Assembly: GCF_009372235.1 (NCBI RefSeq)
Contig: NZ_ML762920.1
Span: 527,298 to 591,297, forward strand
Length of the DNA stretch: 64,000 nt
Origin: Dickeya oryzae
Lineage (GTDB): Bacteria > Pseudomonadota > Gammaproteobacteria > Enterobacterales > Enterobacteriaceae
Direction: 5' to 3'
Positions 48,420 through 58,645 of this stretch are shown in pieces. The notes under the pieces were generated by a model. It had not been told where the DNA came from. It made no database searches and saw only the letters and a program-made list of their open reading frames with translations. The position numbers and the translations under genes were made by a program. Position 1 is the first letter of the stretch. Every line of letters begins with the position of its first letter.

Positions 48420-49823
48420 ATGACAGAACAAACGCCTCACTCCCCGGATAACACCGGGCATAGCGACCTGCGGCGCAATCTTACCAACCGCCATATCCAG
48501 TTAATTGCCATCGGTGGCGCTATTGGCACCGGCCTATTCATGGGTTCGGGAAAAACGATCAGTCTTGCAGGCCCATCGATCATCTTTGTTTATATGATCA
48601 TCGGTTTCATGCTGTTTTTTGTTATGCGTGCGATGGGGGAACTGCTGCTCTCTGACCTTAATTACAAGTCATTTAGTGATTTCGCCGCCGATTTGCTCGG
48701 ACCGTGGGCCGGATTTTTTACCGGCTGGACATATTGGTTTTGCTGGGTGGTAACCGGTATTGCCGATGTCGTCGCCATCAGTGCCTATGCACAATTCTGG
48801 CTGCCGGATTTATCACAATGGATTAGCTCACTGCTTTGTGTGTTGCTGCTCCTGACGTTAAACCTGGCCACCGTTAAGCTGTTTGGCGAAATGGAGTTCT
48901 GGTTCGCCATGATTAAGATAGTCGCTATCGTCGCACTCATCGTGATCGGTGCAGGACTGGTTATCATGCATTTCACCTCACCTTCTGGTGCGGTCGCATC
49001 CGTGAGCAATCTGTGGCAGGACGGAGGATTTTTTCCTAAAGGGCTCAGTGGCTTTTTCGCCGGTTTTCAAATCGCGGTCTTTGCCTTTGTTGGTATAGAG
49101 CTGGTCGGCACCACTGCGGCGGAAACCAAAAACCCTAATGTCGTATTGCCACGCGCTATTAACGCCATCCCCATACGTATCATCATGTTCTACGTCTTTG
49201 CGCTCATCATGATTATGTCCGTAACGCCATGGAGTCATATTGCGGCGGATCGCAGTCCGTTTGTTGAAATGTTTGTCCTGGTAGGGTTACCGGCGGCGGC
49301 AAGCGTCATTAACTTTGTGGTACTGACATCCGCAGCGTCTTCTGCCAATAGCGGGGTTTTCTCCACCAGCCGCATGCTGTTTGGGTTGGCCAGACAAGGG
49401 GACGCCCCGGCACGCTTTGGCCAACTATCTAAACGCGCCGTGCCTTCGGCAGGCCTGCTCTTTTCATGCCTGTGCCTGCTTTCCGGTGTGGTGCTGATCT
49501 ATTTAATTCCCAACGTCATGACGGCGTTTACACTGGTGACGACCGTCTCCGCTATTCTGTTCATGTTCATATGGAGCATTATCCTGTGCTCTTATCTGGC
49601 GTACCGTCGGCATCGCCCACAGTTACACCACACCTCTTCATACAAAATGCCATGCGGTATAGTAATGAGTTGGGTTTGTCTGGTTTTCTTTGCTTTCGTA
49701 CTGGTATTGCTGACGCTACAGCCGGATACACGGCAGGCATTGATGGTGACACCCATATGGTTTGTGGTGTTGGCAATCGCCTATCAGCTTATTCGCCGAC
49801 GTAGAATACAGGCTCAGGCATAA
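48420..49823 (+). CDS. cycA: D-serine/D-alanine/glycine permease CycA
   Basis: The 467-residue APC-family transporter has about 12 membrane segments. The N-terminal block (RRNLTNRHIQLIAIGGAIGT GLFMGSGKTI) and interior blocks (FFAGFQIAVFAFVGIELVGT, SSANSGVFSTSRMLFGLA) are nearly identical to E. coli CycA. It imports glycine, D-alanine, D-serine and related compounds using proton motive force. A ribosome site is weak (GGATCCGG). It ends at a convergent terminator. Confidence 0.93.
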   Translation: MTEQTPHSPDNTGHSDLRRNLTNRHIQLIAIGGAIGTGLFMGSGKTISLAGPSIIFVYMIIGFMLFFVMRAMGELLLSDLNYKSFSDFAADLLGPWAGFFTGWTYWFCWVVTGIADVVAISAYAQFWLPDLSQWISSLLCVLLLLTLNLATVKLFGEMEFWFAMIKIVAIVALIVIGAGLVIMHFTSPSGAVASVSNLWQDGGFFPKGLSGFFAGFQIAVFAFVGIELVGTTAAETKNPNVVLPRAINAIPIRIIMFYVFALIMIMSVTPWSHIAADRSPFVEMFVLVGLPAAASVINFVVLTSAASSANSGVFSTSRMLFGLARQGDAPARFGQLSKRAVPSAGLLFSCLCLLSGVVLIYLIPNVMTAFTLVTTVSAILFMFIWSIILCSYLAYRRHRPQLHHTSSYKMPCGIVMSWVCLVFFAFVLVLLTLQPDTRQALMVTPIWFVVLAIAYQLIRRRRIQAQA

Positions 49824-49868
49824 CCCCCTGACACCAAAAAAATAGCGTGTAAAACAGCCTGTGACTCA

Positions 49869-49906
49869 ATACGGTCAGCTGCACCTGCTGGTATAGCTGA
49901 CCGTAT
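49869..49906. terminator. Bidirectional terminator between cycA and the Nac-like fragment
   Basis: A perfect 12-bp stem (49869-49880 with 49895-49906, 14-nt loop) fills the gap between the two convergent stops. Confidence 0.75.
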
Positions 49907-49910
49907 CCGA

Positions 49911-50186
49911 TTAAACACTTACTGTTTGTCGTACGCCGTTCACCGCGTGCTTTGCTTGTTCACACTGATTCAAAATAGTTTGTGCATGCGAATACAGAAT
50001 CTTGCCCGCTTCAGTCGGCGTTACGCCACGACGACTACGTACCAGCAATTGCTTCTCCATTTCGCTTTCGAGCGTGGCAACTTGCTGGCTCAGCGCTGGT
50101 TGCGCAATATGCAACATTTCAGCGGCCTGGGTCAGGCTGCCAATATCAACGATTTTTACAAAGTATTTGAGCCGTCTCAGATTCAT
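49911..50186 (-). pseudogene. Truncated LysR-type regulator, Nac-like DNA-binding domain only
   Basis: The 91-residue product begins MNLRRLKYFVKIVDIGSLTQ AAEMLHIAQPALSQQVATLE, nearly the same as the winged-HTH domain of the nitrogen assimilation control protein Nac, and ends after the linker helix. A full Nac has about 305 residues; no effector-binding domain follows, and a terminator lies directly after the stop. It is therefore a decayed gene or a shortened DNA-binding protein that may still be made. The start at 50186 gives the Nac N-terminus. Confidence 0.7.
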
Positions 50187-50524
50187 GTGTACCTCCTGAA
50201 TAGTTACGGCTTGGTAGTAGCAAGAAACGCGCCAGATCATTTCACTATTATCAAAAAAAGTGCTCCAGTGGCTTAACCCACGTAAAAATAAGTAAAAGCA
50301 ATGGTGACAGCCGCAACAGTAACAATACTAATTCCCCCAATCATGAGCTACTGCCCACCCATAGCTCAGTCCACCCGCACTAAAATAGTGCAAACGTTGC
50401 TATCTGAAAGTGCATTCCTGAACAAGGTCGACCATCGACTGGTGTAAAAAACGCCGACTACCGCAATAATTTCAATAATTTGATTATAAGTTCAGCAAAC
50501 AGTCATCCCCGGCGCTATCATGCT
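50187..50524. other. Non-coding gap before tRNA-Asn
   Basis: No gene recognised. It contains the promoter area of the Nac-like fragment on the minus strand and leads into the tRNA-Asn promoter. Confidence 0.5.
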
Positions 50525-50553
50525 TTGACAAGCACTCAGGCTGCCGCTATCAT
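50525..50553 (+). promoter_or_regulatory. Promoter of tRNA-Asn
   Basis: TTGACA (50525-50530), exactly 17 nt, TATCAT (50548-50553). The predicted start lies about 12 nt before the mature tRNA. Confidence 0.82.
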
Positions 50554-50570
50554 CCACACCACTTAGCGAT

Positions 50571-50646
50571 TCCTCTGTAGTTCAGTCGGTAGAACGGCGG
50601 ACTGTTAATCCGTATGTCACTGGTTCGAGTCCAGTCAGAGGAGCCA
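50571..50646 (+). tRNA. tRNA-Asn (anticodon GTT)
   Basis: A 76-nt cloverleaf (TCCTCTGTAGTTCAGTCGG start), anticodon GTT, encoded CCA. tRNA-Asn genes are frequent integration sites for genomic islands in enterobacteria. Confidence 0.97.
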
Positions 50647-50651
50647 AATTC

Positions 50652-50686
50652 AACGCCTCGCAATTCATAAAGAACTGCGAGGCGTT
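50652..50686 (+). terminator. Terminator after tRNA-Asn
   Basis: A perfect 11-bp GC-rich stem (50652-50662 with 50676-50686, 13-nt loop) followed by TCTCTTTG starts 6 nt after the tRNA. Confidence 0.85.
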
Positions 50687-51155
50687 TCTCTTTGTACGCC
50701 CCAGTGCCCCGCAATACCATTGCCATGCTGTCAGGTTCAGGTTCGTCACCGTGGAGGCATTAATCAGATATGAAGTCAGATAGTAGTTAATGTTCAGCCT
50801 AATAAACTGTGATAATCAATCATTGTTATTTTTTCGCTGCTCATTTTATTTTCTTATTCGAATAAAGTTCGATACAAAATAAACAAACCACACCAGGAAT
50901 AATACCTGTACAGACTTATATCCCCGCCCCTATACTCGCGATAACACGCTACCAGCCAGCCGACGTTGACTATCACGATCTTATGCAAAAAGAGTGGTAA
51001 GACATCATACCTTCAGTGCCGTACATGCATCAGGTAAGGAATAATAGGCAATGAATGCCAGTTAATACGTTATTTTCCACACTGCCATTAATTACCGTAA
51101 TAAATCAAAAGGATGAAATTACACCAGAGAATTCTGGTGCACACAGGAGGGAATC
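50687..51155. other. 469-bp AT-rich gap before the glycosyltransferase gene
   Basis: No gene, integrase or recognisable repeat. It presumably holds the promoter of the downstream glycosyltransferase gene. Base composition is lower in GC than the gene region that follows ggt. Confidence 0.5.
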
Positions 51156-52418
51156 ATGAGGATATTTTTATCCACGCTGGGATCTGCCGGAGATGTTTAT
51201 CCATTTATTATAATAGGCGAAGCATTAAAGAATGCCGGACTGGAAGTTTACCTTTGCACAAATCCTTATTTTGAAAAAACGGCAAAAGAAAGAGGATTGC
51301 AGTTTATCCCGGTTGGTAGCAGTGAGGAATATTTACGCGCCGTTAACTCACAACGCTTATGGAATCAAAAATCCGCATTCAATGAAATGGTTAGGTATAT
51401 GAATGCCCAACAACAAGCCGCTTATGACGCACTGGAACCGTGGGTCGACAGCACCTCAGTCATCCTCACCTCGCTCTGGTCGTTCTCCGCCAAAATGTTC
51501 AGCGAAACCCGCGGCTGCTGTGTTATCCCGGTGCGCGTCACGCCATCAACATTTATCTCCAGTTACGATCCGCCTTATCACCGCCAACTGGCCTGGGGAC
51601 GTCGGTTACCGATTAGCCTGCGCCGTCTGTTTTTGCATCTCGCCGAGAAATACCTGGTTGACAGAACACTGGCACCTTTTATCAATAGCTTCAGAAATCA
51701 ACTGCGATTACCGAAAATCGAACGGGTACTGACTTCCTGGGCACATCGTACGGACTCAACGTTACTGTGTCTGTTTCCGGAATGGTTTGCCTCACCCTTG
51801 CCAGACTGGCCGCCACATATCCGCCAGGTAGGGTTTCCGTTGTTTAACCTGCTGGATAACCACGCGGATGACTCTCTGGCGCGGTTTATTGCACAGGGGC
51901 CGACCATAATGTTTATGCCGAGTTGGGCGCTCAATAGCAAACAGGCATTGATGGTTTCTCTGGTAAAAAAAATCCGCCGACGTGGTTATCAATGCTTAAT
52001 CGTTGGCAAGCCCAATGATGACTTAGCAAACGATACCGGTATTCGTATCGAGCACCACATCAATCTGAACCGCTATTTGCATCAGTGTGCCGCTGTTATC
52101 CATCACGGCGGTATCGGTACGATAGCGCAATCCTTCGCCGCCGGTATTCCTCAATTGGTGATCCCCAGTGCCTTCGATCAATTCGACAACGCACGTCGGG
52201 TGACGGCCATGAAGTGTGGTACCTGGCTTAAAGACGACGATATCGACAGGTTCGACGATACGTTATGCCAGCTACTGGACGACCCCGAGATCGCCGCAAC
52301 TTGTCAGCACATTCGCCAGCAGTGCCTTCCCGGGCCGGTTATCGGTGAACAAATTGTCACAACGGTATGCGATGCCTATGCCAGGCATACCGCAAAGTCC
52401 CATTCATCCCCAGGTTAA
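51156..52418 (+). CDS. GT1-type (UDP-glycosyltransferase-like) glycosyltransferase
   Basis: The 420-residue product starts MRIFLSTLGSAGDVYPFIII, the GT-B N-terminal pattern of rhamnosyl/erythromycin-type glycosyltransferases, and has the donor-binding motif near the C-terminus (HHGGIGTIAQSFAAGIPQLV, then DQFDNA). Such enzymes move a sugar from a nucleotide-sugar onto a lipid, polyketide or other small molecule. AGGAGGGAATC precedes the ATG. No acyltransferase or other partner gene is nearby, so neither donor nor acceptor can be named. Confidence 0.88.
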   Translation: MRIFLSTLGSAGDVYPFIIIGEALKNAGLEVYLCTNPYFEKTAKERGLQFIPVGSSEEYLRAVNSQRLWNQKSAFNEMVRYMNAQQQAAYDALEPWVDSTSVILTSLWSFSAKMFSETRGCCVIPVRVTPSTFISSYDPPYHRQLAWGRRLPISLRRLFLHLAEKYLVDRTLAPFINSFRNQLRLPKIERVLTSWAHRTDSTLLCLFPEWFASPLPDWPPHIRQVGFPLFNLLDNHADDSLARFIAQGPTIMFMPSWALNSKQALMVSLVKKIRRRGYQCLIVGKPNDDLANDTGIRIEHHINLNRYLHQCAAVIHHGGIGTIAQSFAAGIPQLVIPSAFDQFDNARRVTAMKCGTWLKDDDIDRFDDTLCQLLDDPEIAATCQHIRQQCLPGPVIGEQIVTTVCDAYARHTAKSHSSPG

Positions 52419-52649
52419 TCCCTCTTCGGGCCATGCTCTACTGATACACCTTCGGACTTACACCTCATCAGGCGATGACATCACAAATCGATAACATTCC
52501 TGATGATTTTCCGTGTATTGCATGCCGTCACAGCTACACTGAAAACGTCATGGTGTCAGCGCTAAAATGGCACGCGGCATGCATTACAGAGACACAATCA
52601 CAACGGTACGTAAAGACAACAACATCAATCCGGTTACAAGGGGGGTTTT

Positions 52650-54413
52650 ATGGCATCGGGAAAATGGCTGCTACCGTTAAGTCTGACGGCGTTACTGGTC
52701 AGTGGTGCAGTCCACGCGGTTTCCATACCGGCAGTGGAAGCGAAAAACGGTATGGTGGTCACCTCACAGCACCTCGCCTCACAAGTCGGTGTCGATATTC
52801 TGAAAATGGGAGGAAACGCCATTGATGCGGCGGTAGCGGTCGGCTACGCACAGGCAGTCGTTAATCCTTGCTGCGGCAACATCGGCGGTGGTGGGTTTAT
52901 GACAATCCATCTGGCGGATGGTCAGGATACGTTTATCAATTTCCGTGAAACGGCACCTGCCGCTGCGTCCGCTAATATGTATCTGGATGCGAACGGCAAC
53001 GTTAAAAAGGATGCCAGTCTGTATGGCTATCTGGCGGCGGGTGTTCCCGGTACGGTACTGGGGCTGGAAACGGCCCGCGAAAAATACGGCAAGCTGACTC
53101 GTGCGCAGGTCATGGCACCGGCTATCAAGCTGGCACGGGAAGGCTTTATTTTGACTCGCGGTGATACCGATATCCTCGACACGACCGTCAAACGGTTTAA
53201 ACAAGACCCCGAGTCCGCACGCATTTTCCTGCGCCCGGACGGCTCAGCCTTACAACCGGGCGACCGACTGATACAGACTGACTTAGCCAACACATTACAG
53301 GCGATATCCGACAAAGGCCCTGATGCGTTCTACCATGGTACCCTTCCTCAGGTTATCGAGACAGCCGCCAAAAAAGGGGGGGGTATCCTGACGGCTGCTG
53401 ATTTCGCCAACTATCGGGTAACGGAAACCAAACCTATCACCTGTAGCTATCGCGGTTATCAGTTCATCTCATCACCACCGCCCAGCTCCGGTGGGATCAC
53501 GATGTGTGAAACGCTCAATATTCTCGAAGGCTACGACCTGAAAAGTATGGGATTTAACTCGGCGCAAGCTATCCATGTGATGACCGAAGCCATGCGACAC
53601 GCTTACATGGACCGAAACACCTATCTGGGTGACCCGGCATTCGTTAAAAACCCCACGGAGCGGCTGTTGAGCAAAGACTATGCGGCTCAAATCCGCAAAA
53701 AAATCGACGAGACCAACGCCACACCGTCTGAACAGGTCAAACCCGGCATGGAGCCGCATGAAAAACCGGAAACCACCCATTACTCGATCGTCGATAGTCT
53801 GGGGAATGCCGTCTCTACCACTTATACGGTGAATGGTCGCTTCGGCGCGGTCGTTATCGCTCCCGGCACCGGATTTTTCCTGAACGACGAGATGGATGAC
53901 TTCACCGTCAAAATCGGTGAGAAGAACCTGTATGGTCTGGTACAAGGAGAACGCAACGCCATTGCACCGGGTAAACGCCCGCTGTCATCCATGAGCCCGT
54001 CACTGGTGACTAAAGACGGCAAAATCTTCCTGGTACTGGGTTCGCCGGGTGGGTCGCGGATTATCAGTATTACGCTGCAAAGCGCGCTGAATATTCTCGA
54101 TTTCGGCATGCTGCCGCAAGAAGCGGTGGATGCACCACGCATCCACCACCAGTGGTTACCCGATGAGGTGTACTACGAACAACGCGGCCTGTCTGCCGAT
54201 ACCCTCAAGCTGCTAAAAGAACGCGGCTATAAGATGGTGGAACAGACCCCCTGGGGTGCCACCGAGCTTATCATGGTCGGTCTGCCCGGTGTGGAAGGGG
54301 TCATCCCTGCTAACTCCGGCAACGACTCCGCCGTGTCTGGCAAAGTCCGTGAAGGGTATCTGTACGGCGCTAACGATTCACGTCGCCCCGCCGGTGCCGC
54401 TATCGGTTACTGA
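52650..54413 (+). CDS. ggt: Gamma-glutamyltransferase
   Basis: The 587-residue precursor has a signal peptide (about 1-23, ending VHA) and self-cleaves before Thr375 ([12 protein letters not shown]), giving large and small subunits; the small subunit has [20 protein letters not shown] and [10 protein letters not shown]. It hydrolyses glutathione and other gamma-glutamyl compounds in the periplasm. A strong ribosome site (AAGGGGGG) precedes the ATG. Its last 7 bases overlap the convergent chemoreceptor stop. Confidence 0.96.
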   Translation: MASGKWLLPLSLTALLVSGAVHAVSIPAVEAKNGMVVTSQHLASQVGVDILKMGGNAIDAAVAVGYAQAVVNPCCGNIGGGGFMTIHLADGQDTFINFRETAPAAASANMYLDANGNVKKDASLYGYLAAGVPGTVLGLETAREKYGKLTRAQVMAPAIKLAREGFILTRGDTDILDTTVKRFKQDPESARIFLRPDGSALQPGDRLIQTDLANTLQAISDKGPDAFYHGTLPQVIETAAKKGGGILTAADFANYRVTETKPITCSYRGYQFISSPPPSSGGITMCETLNILEGYDLKSMGFNSAQAIHVMTEAMRHAYMDRNTYLGDPAFVKNPTERLLSKDYAAQIRKKIDETNATPSEQVKPGMEPHEKPETTHYSIVDSLGNAVSTTYTVNGRFGAVVIAPGTGFFLNDEMDDFTVKIGEKNLYGLVQGERNAIAPGKRPLSSMSPSLVTKDGKIFLVLGSPGGSRIISITLQSALNILDFGMLPQEAVDAPRIHHQWLPDEVYYEQRGLSADTLKLLKERGYKMVEQTPWGATELIMVGLPGVEGVIPANSGNDSAVSGKVREGYLYGANDSRRPAGAAIGY

Positions 54414-56017
54414 TAACCCGGTAACCAGGCTTGCTCTGTAGCTTGTTCTACACTACGGGTGTTCGGTACCGAGCCGGGCACCCGCTCCGAAAGTCGAAAG
54501 ACCCCTACGGCCTGCACCAGTTCTTCCGCCTGACCACTCAAACTTCCTGCTGCTGCCGCCATTTCTTCGACCAGCGCCGCGTTTTGTTGGGTAGTACGCT
54601 CCATGCTCACAACAGCATCGCCAATCTGCGATACGCCACTACTTTGTTCATGACTGGCTGAGCTTATCTCGCCCATGATATCGGTCACCCGGCGGATGCT
54701 ATTGACCACATCATGCATGGTACTACCGGCTTTATCAGCCAGTGTACTGCCGCTTTCGATACGTTCGACACTGCTGGAAATCAGCGCTTTAATCTCACGG
54801 GCTGACTCTGCGCTACGCTGTGCCAGCGCCCGCACCTCACCCGCCACCACCGAGAATCCTCGACCTTGTTCACCGGCACGGGCCGCTTCCACCGCCGCAT
54901 TCAGCGCCAGAATGTTGGTTTGAAACGCAATGCTATCGATAACACTGATGATATCGGCGATACGTTGGGCGCTATCATTGATCTCCCGCATGGTCTCGAC
55001 CACCTGAGTGACTACGCTTCCACCCTGCTCCGCCACGTGACTGGCCGTCTGAGCCAGTTGATTTGCCTGACGGGCGTTATCCGCATTCTGTTTCACTGTC
55101 GCGGATAACTGCTCCATCGACGCGGCCGTCTGCTCCAGCGCGCTAGCCTGGGACTCCGTACGTGCGGACAAGTCATGGTTGCCGTGCGCAATTTCACCGC
55201 TGGCCATCCTCACCGATTCAGCACCATGACGCACCTGCGTGACAATACTCCCCAGACTGGCCTGCATATGCGACAGCGTATTGAGAACGACGGTAATTTC
55301 ATCACGCCCACGGACGGTGATCGGATAGGTTAAATCGCCATTCGCAACCGCTTCAGCAGCCGATTGTGCCTGCAATAAACTGTGGACGATGCCACGCACC
55401 ATCAACCAGCCAAATACTACCGCGCCGCTAATACCGGCCAGCACCGCCAGAATAGCCAGTGTTTTTAACCACTGGTAACGCTGCACAGATTGGGTGTATT
55501 CCTCTTTGGCCACATCAACCTGCAACGTCACCAGTTGGCTGAGTACGGCATGGTTTTGTTTTTCCAGTGGGCTGACTTTGCTGTCATAAAGACGTATTGC
55601 CTGTTCCATTTGTCCGGCACGGATTGCCGAGTCGGTAGGCTGTATCCCTTCGCGGTTATAGCGTTGCAAATTCTCAGCAAATTGATCCGCCAGACGCGTT
55701 TCCTCTGGCGTCAAATATGTCGCACGGTACTCACGCCACACCTGATCGATCCGGGTCGTATTCTGATTGAGTTCTTCAACGCGTTGTTGTTTATTGGTCG
55801 CGTCCGGTAATAACAGCATATCCATCAGTAATATCCGGTTACGCTGCATTAGCCATTCCATCTTTTCCAGTTGGGCCAGTACCACCGTGCGGTCTTCATA
55901 CACGGTCTTCAGCGAGTGATTGGCCTTTTCGGCGGTAAACATGCCGATAGCGCCCATGATTAGGATGCCCAACGATAGCATCCCGGTGAAACTCCATAAT
56001 CGTGTCGAAATTTTCAT
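54407..56017 (-). CDS. Methyl-accepting chemotaxis protein (4HB ligand domain)
   Basis: The 536-residue receptor has an N-terminal membrane helix ([20 protein letters not shown]), a four-helix-bundle periplasmic domain (about 30-185, [20 protein letters not shown]), a second membrane helix (about 190-212), HAMP and the conserved tip [20 protein letters not shown]. It ends ...QAWLPGYQ without the NWETF docking pentapeptide. It lies outside the flagellar block. The ligand is unknown. Confidence 0.92.
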   Translation of the reverse strand: MKISTRLWSFTGMLSLGILIMGAIGMFTAEKANHSLKTVYEDRTVVLAQLEKMEWLMQRNRILLMDMLLLPDATNKQQRVEELNQNTTRIDQVWREYRATYLTPEETRLADQFAENLQRYNREGIQPTDSAIRAGQMEQAIRLYDSKVSPLEKQNHAVLSQLVTLQVDVAKEEYTQSVQRYQWLKTLAILAVLAGISGAVVFGWLMVRGIVHSLLQAQSAAEAVANGDLTYPITVRGRDEITVVLNTLSHMQASLGSIVTQVRHGAESVRMASGEIAHGNHDLSARTESQASALEQTAASMEQLSATVKQNADNARQANQLAQTASHVAEQGGSVVTQVVETMREINDSAQRIADIISVIDSIAFQTNILALNAAVEAARAGEQGRGFSVVAGEVRALAQRSAESAREIKALISSSVERIESGSTLADKAGSTMHDVVNSIRRVTDIMGEISSASHEQSSGVSQIGDAVVSMERTTQQNAALVEEMAAAAGSLSGQAEELVQAVGVFRLSERVPGSVPNTRSVEQATEQAWLPGYQ

Positions 56018-56394
56018 TGTTGCAAAGCCTGTGCTGTGTAATGTCGTCTGTTGTTATGTCTTCATTGACCATACGGCTATCCCGTACTTATCAGGTCGGG
56101 AAAATGTTTTTCTGCGGGGTGACGCGGAAACAAGAGATGAACTATATATAAAACCTGTAATAACATAATGTTATCAATTTTCGTACTCGACGGATAAAAT
56201 AGAATGAAATGGCATTTCACAAGCAGAACTGCATCGCCATTACCGCTTTTCAGCACGGTAAATGTTATTTATGTTATTGAAGGCCGCCATTTATAAAAAA
56301 CGTCGGAAATTATTTTTTATAGTGTTCGGCAATTAAAAAGAAACGCTTATGATTGATAGCCACTCTTATGGCACTTGTCCGGAGAAAGGAATTC
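56018..56394. other. 377-bp divergent gap, chemoreceptor to S66 peptidase gene
   Basis: No gene. Promoters for both neighbours are expected; I found no clear sigma-28 promoter for the chemoreceptor. Confidence 0.5.
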
Positions 56395-57411
56395 ATGCCG
56401 CATACCCTGTTACTGCCCCCACCGTTGCATCCGGGCGACACCATCGGTTTTTTCTCGCCTTCTTCACCGGCAACGCACTTCGCTCCGGCCCGTTTTGAGC
56501 GGGCGAATGCCTTTCTCCAACAGCACGGTTACCGCCTGCGTGCCGGTTCGCTAACCGGTAAAAGCGACTACTACCGTTCCGGCAGTATTGCCGAACGTGC
56601 TGACGAACTGAATACGCTGATTCGCGATCCGGCGGTACGCTGCATCATGTCGACTATCGGGGGTAACAACAGCAACGCACTGCTGCCCTATCTCGACTAC
56701 GACGCACTGCGCCGGGACCCAAAAATCATCATCGGTTACTCCGACGTGACCGCGTTATTACTGGGTATTTATGCCCGTACCGGATTGGTGACGTTTTACG
56801 GCCCTGCACTGGTGGCCTCGTTCGGCGAATTCCCACCGTTAGTAGACGAGACCTTTTCCAGTTTCGTTGCTCTGACTGGCACAGTGCAGCCCAGCCAAAC
56901 ATACGCTCCGCCATCACGCTGGACCGACGAACGGGTGGACTGGAACCAGCAGTCACGAGCCAAAACCACCCATCCCAACCAGTGGCGTTTTGAGGGGAGC
57001 GGTTCGTATCAGGGGCGGCTTATCGGTGGCAATCTCAACACCATGGCCGGGATTTGGGGCAGCCCGTTTATGCCGAACATTAATGAGGGCGACATTCTGC
57101 TGCTGGAAGACTCGCTGAAGGACATCGCCACCGTAGAGCGCGCCTTTGCGCACCTGAAACTCTGCGGTGTGTTTGACCGGGTAGCCGCCGTGATCCTGGG
57201 TAAACACGAATTGTTCGATGACAAGGGCAGTGGCCGTGATTCGTTAACCGTATTACGCGAGGTGCTTAATGGACAACCGCTGCCGGTACTGGCAGATTTT
57301 GACTGCTGCCATACCCACCCGATGTTAACAATGCCACTCGGGGTACAGATCAGCGTCGATTTCGACGCAGGCCAGGTCCGGCTGCGCGAACCCTGGCTAC
57401 ATCAGCCTTGA
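56395..57411 (+). CDS. S66 family LD-carboxypeptidase-like protein (MccF-related)
   Basis: The 338-residue product has the S66 triad: nucleophile Ser116 (IIGYSDVTALLLG), a Glu at 238 (ILLLEDSL) and His306 (CCHTHPMLTMPLG). S66 includes LdcA, which trims tetrapeptides in murein recycling, and MccF, which inactivates microcin C; the GIYARTGLVTFYGP segment leans to the MccF side. AGGAGAAAGGAA precedes the ATG; an in-frame start at 56353 is rejected. The stop overlaps the convergent LysR gene by 10 nt. Confidence 0.88.
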   Translation: MPHTLLLPPPLHPGDTIGFFSPSSPATHFAPARFERANAFLQQHGYRLRAGSLTGKSDYYRSGSIAERADELNTLIRDPAVRCIMSTIGGNNSNALLPYLDYDALRRDPKIIIGYSDVTALLLGIYARTGLVTFYGPALVASFGEFPPLVDETFSSFVALTGTVQPSQTYAPPSRWTDERVDWNQQSRAKTTHPNQWRFEGSGSYQGRLIGGNLNTMAGIWGSPFMPNINEGDILLLEDSLKDIATVERAFAHLKLCGVFDRVAAVILGKHELFDDKGSGRDSLTVLREVLNGQPLPVLADFDCCHTHPMLTMPLGVQISVDFDAGQVRLREPWLHQP

Positions 57412-58295
57412 TCCGTCGATAAACACGCAGTGAAGCTGGTCAAAAAATCCGTCAGCCATTCCGGCTGAGTGCCGGGCCGGAGCACCAGATAATAGGCAGC
57501 CCCTGTCCTCACCGTGCCGCTGAAAGGCATTACTAACCGCTGGCGGCGGAGATCTTCCGCTACCAGCGTCACATCGGCAATCGCAATCCCAAACCCTTGA
57601 ATCGCGGCACTGATCGCTAAATCCATCGTATCGAACTGCTGATGGCGACGTATCATCTGCTCGCTGATGCCCTGCGTTTTTAGCCACAATTTCCAGTCGC
57701 GCTGATCCTGGGTGGGATGCAGTAACGTCAACCGTGACAGTTGCTCCGGCATCAGTGTCGTCTGCCCGGCTGACAACAAGTGCGGTGCCAGCACTGGCGA
57801 GAGTACCTCATCGAACAGTTTGCCGTCGTGTTGCACTGGCGCGGTATGTGGCGCAAACACCACCGCCACATCGAAGTCCTCATGGCGAAAATCGACCCCG
57901 TGTTCGGTGGTGGTGGTCAAGGCAACATGGATATCTGGCCGCGACTGCTCCAGCAGCATCAAATGTGACACCAGCCAGCGCATAGCGCAGGTCGGTGCTT
58001 TCATGCGGATAGAGCGCCCTTCACGCACCTGATCGGTTACCCGAAACAGTTGCTCGAACACCTCACGGACTTCTGGCAGTAACTGGTTGCCCTGCGGGGT
58101 GAGCCGCAAGCCGCGTGCATGGCGCTGAAACAGTGCAAACCCCAGCCACGCTTCCAGTGACGCGATTTGACGGCTTACCGCCCCCTGGGTCACAAACAGC
58201 TCCTCTGCCGCCCGGGTGAAATTGAGATGGCGAGCGGTAACCACAAACGCGTGTAGTGCATTGAGCGGTGGAATACGTTTATTCATGTTCAGCAA
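57402..58295 (-). CDS. LysR-family transcriptional regulator (GcvA/AmpR-like)
   Basis: The 297-residue regulator has the winged HTH at about 8-67 (PPLNALHAFVVTARHLNFTR AAEELFVTQGAVSRQ) and a type 2 periplasmic-fold effector domain. The N-terminus resembles the GcvA/AmpR group. It is divergent from the aminotransferase gene and convergent with, and overlapping, the S66 gene. LysR regulators usually control the divergent neighbour, here the aminotransferase; that is inferred. The effector is unknown. Confidence 0.88.
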   Translation of the reverse strand: MLNMNKRIPPLNALHAFVVTARHLNFTRAAEELFVTQGAVSRQIASLEAWLGFALFQRHARGLRLTPQGNQLLPEVREVFEQLFRVTDQVREGRSIRMKAPTCAMRWLVSHLMLLEQSRPDIHVALTTTTEHGVDFRHEDFDVAVVFAPHTAPVQHDGKLFDEVLSPVLAPHLLSAGQTTLMPEQLSRLTLLHPTQDQRDWKLWLKTQGISEQMIRRHQQFDTMDLAISAAIQGFGIAIADVTLVAEDLRRQRLVMPFSGTVRTGAAYYLVLRPGTQPEWLTDFLTSFTACLSTDQG

Positions 58296-58645
58296 TGCCC
58301 TTCAACCGGTAGCCATAAGTAAACTGATTACATAACTATGCAAAAGAACAGCACAACCACTGACCTGTTCATCCAGCATCGCTGGTGCTAATGGCCGCTC
58401 ATTTCATCAGGCATGCAGCTCGTCATCACAGCAACTTATCGCTGAAAGAGGATAAAATCACCAGGAACAGCCCCAAGCCATGCATTTTTCTCATGGCTAT
58501 TATGACAACAATTCGATTGTGGTACTACTACCGGCAACGTCTAATGCATGAATAGTTATTCATTTATTACGTTTTGACGTACTGTGTTATTAACGTCTCG
58601 TGTTACTAACGTACGAGTATTAACGGCAACCCACGGAGATCACGT
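58296..58645. other. 350-bp divergent gap, LysR gene to aminotransferase
   Basis: No gene. Near the aminotransferase it has a set of short imperfect tandem repeats (58584-58626). Confidence 0.55.
58584..58626 (+). repeat. Three imperfect 16-bp tandem repeats upstream of the aminotransferase
   Basis: GTGTTATTAACGT (58584-58596), GTGTTACTAACGT (58600-58612) and GAGTATTAACGG (58615-58626) recur at a 15-16-bp period, ending 19 nt before the ATG. They may be operator half-sites or promoter DNA. Confidence 0.55.

Noticed and set aside
48220..48423. 67-codon reading frame before cycA
   Set aside because: No ribosome site or family features; it overlaps the cycA start and is probably leader DNA.
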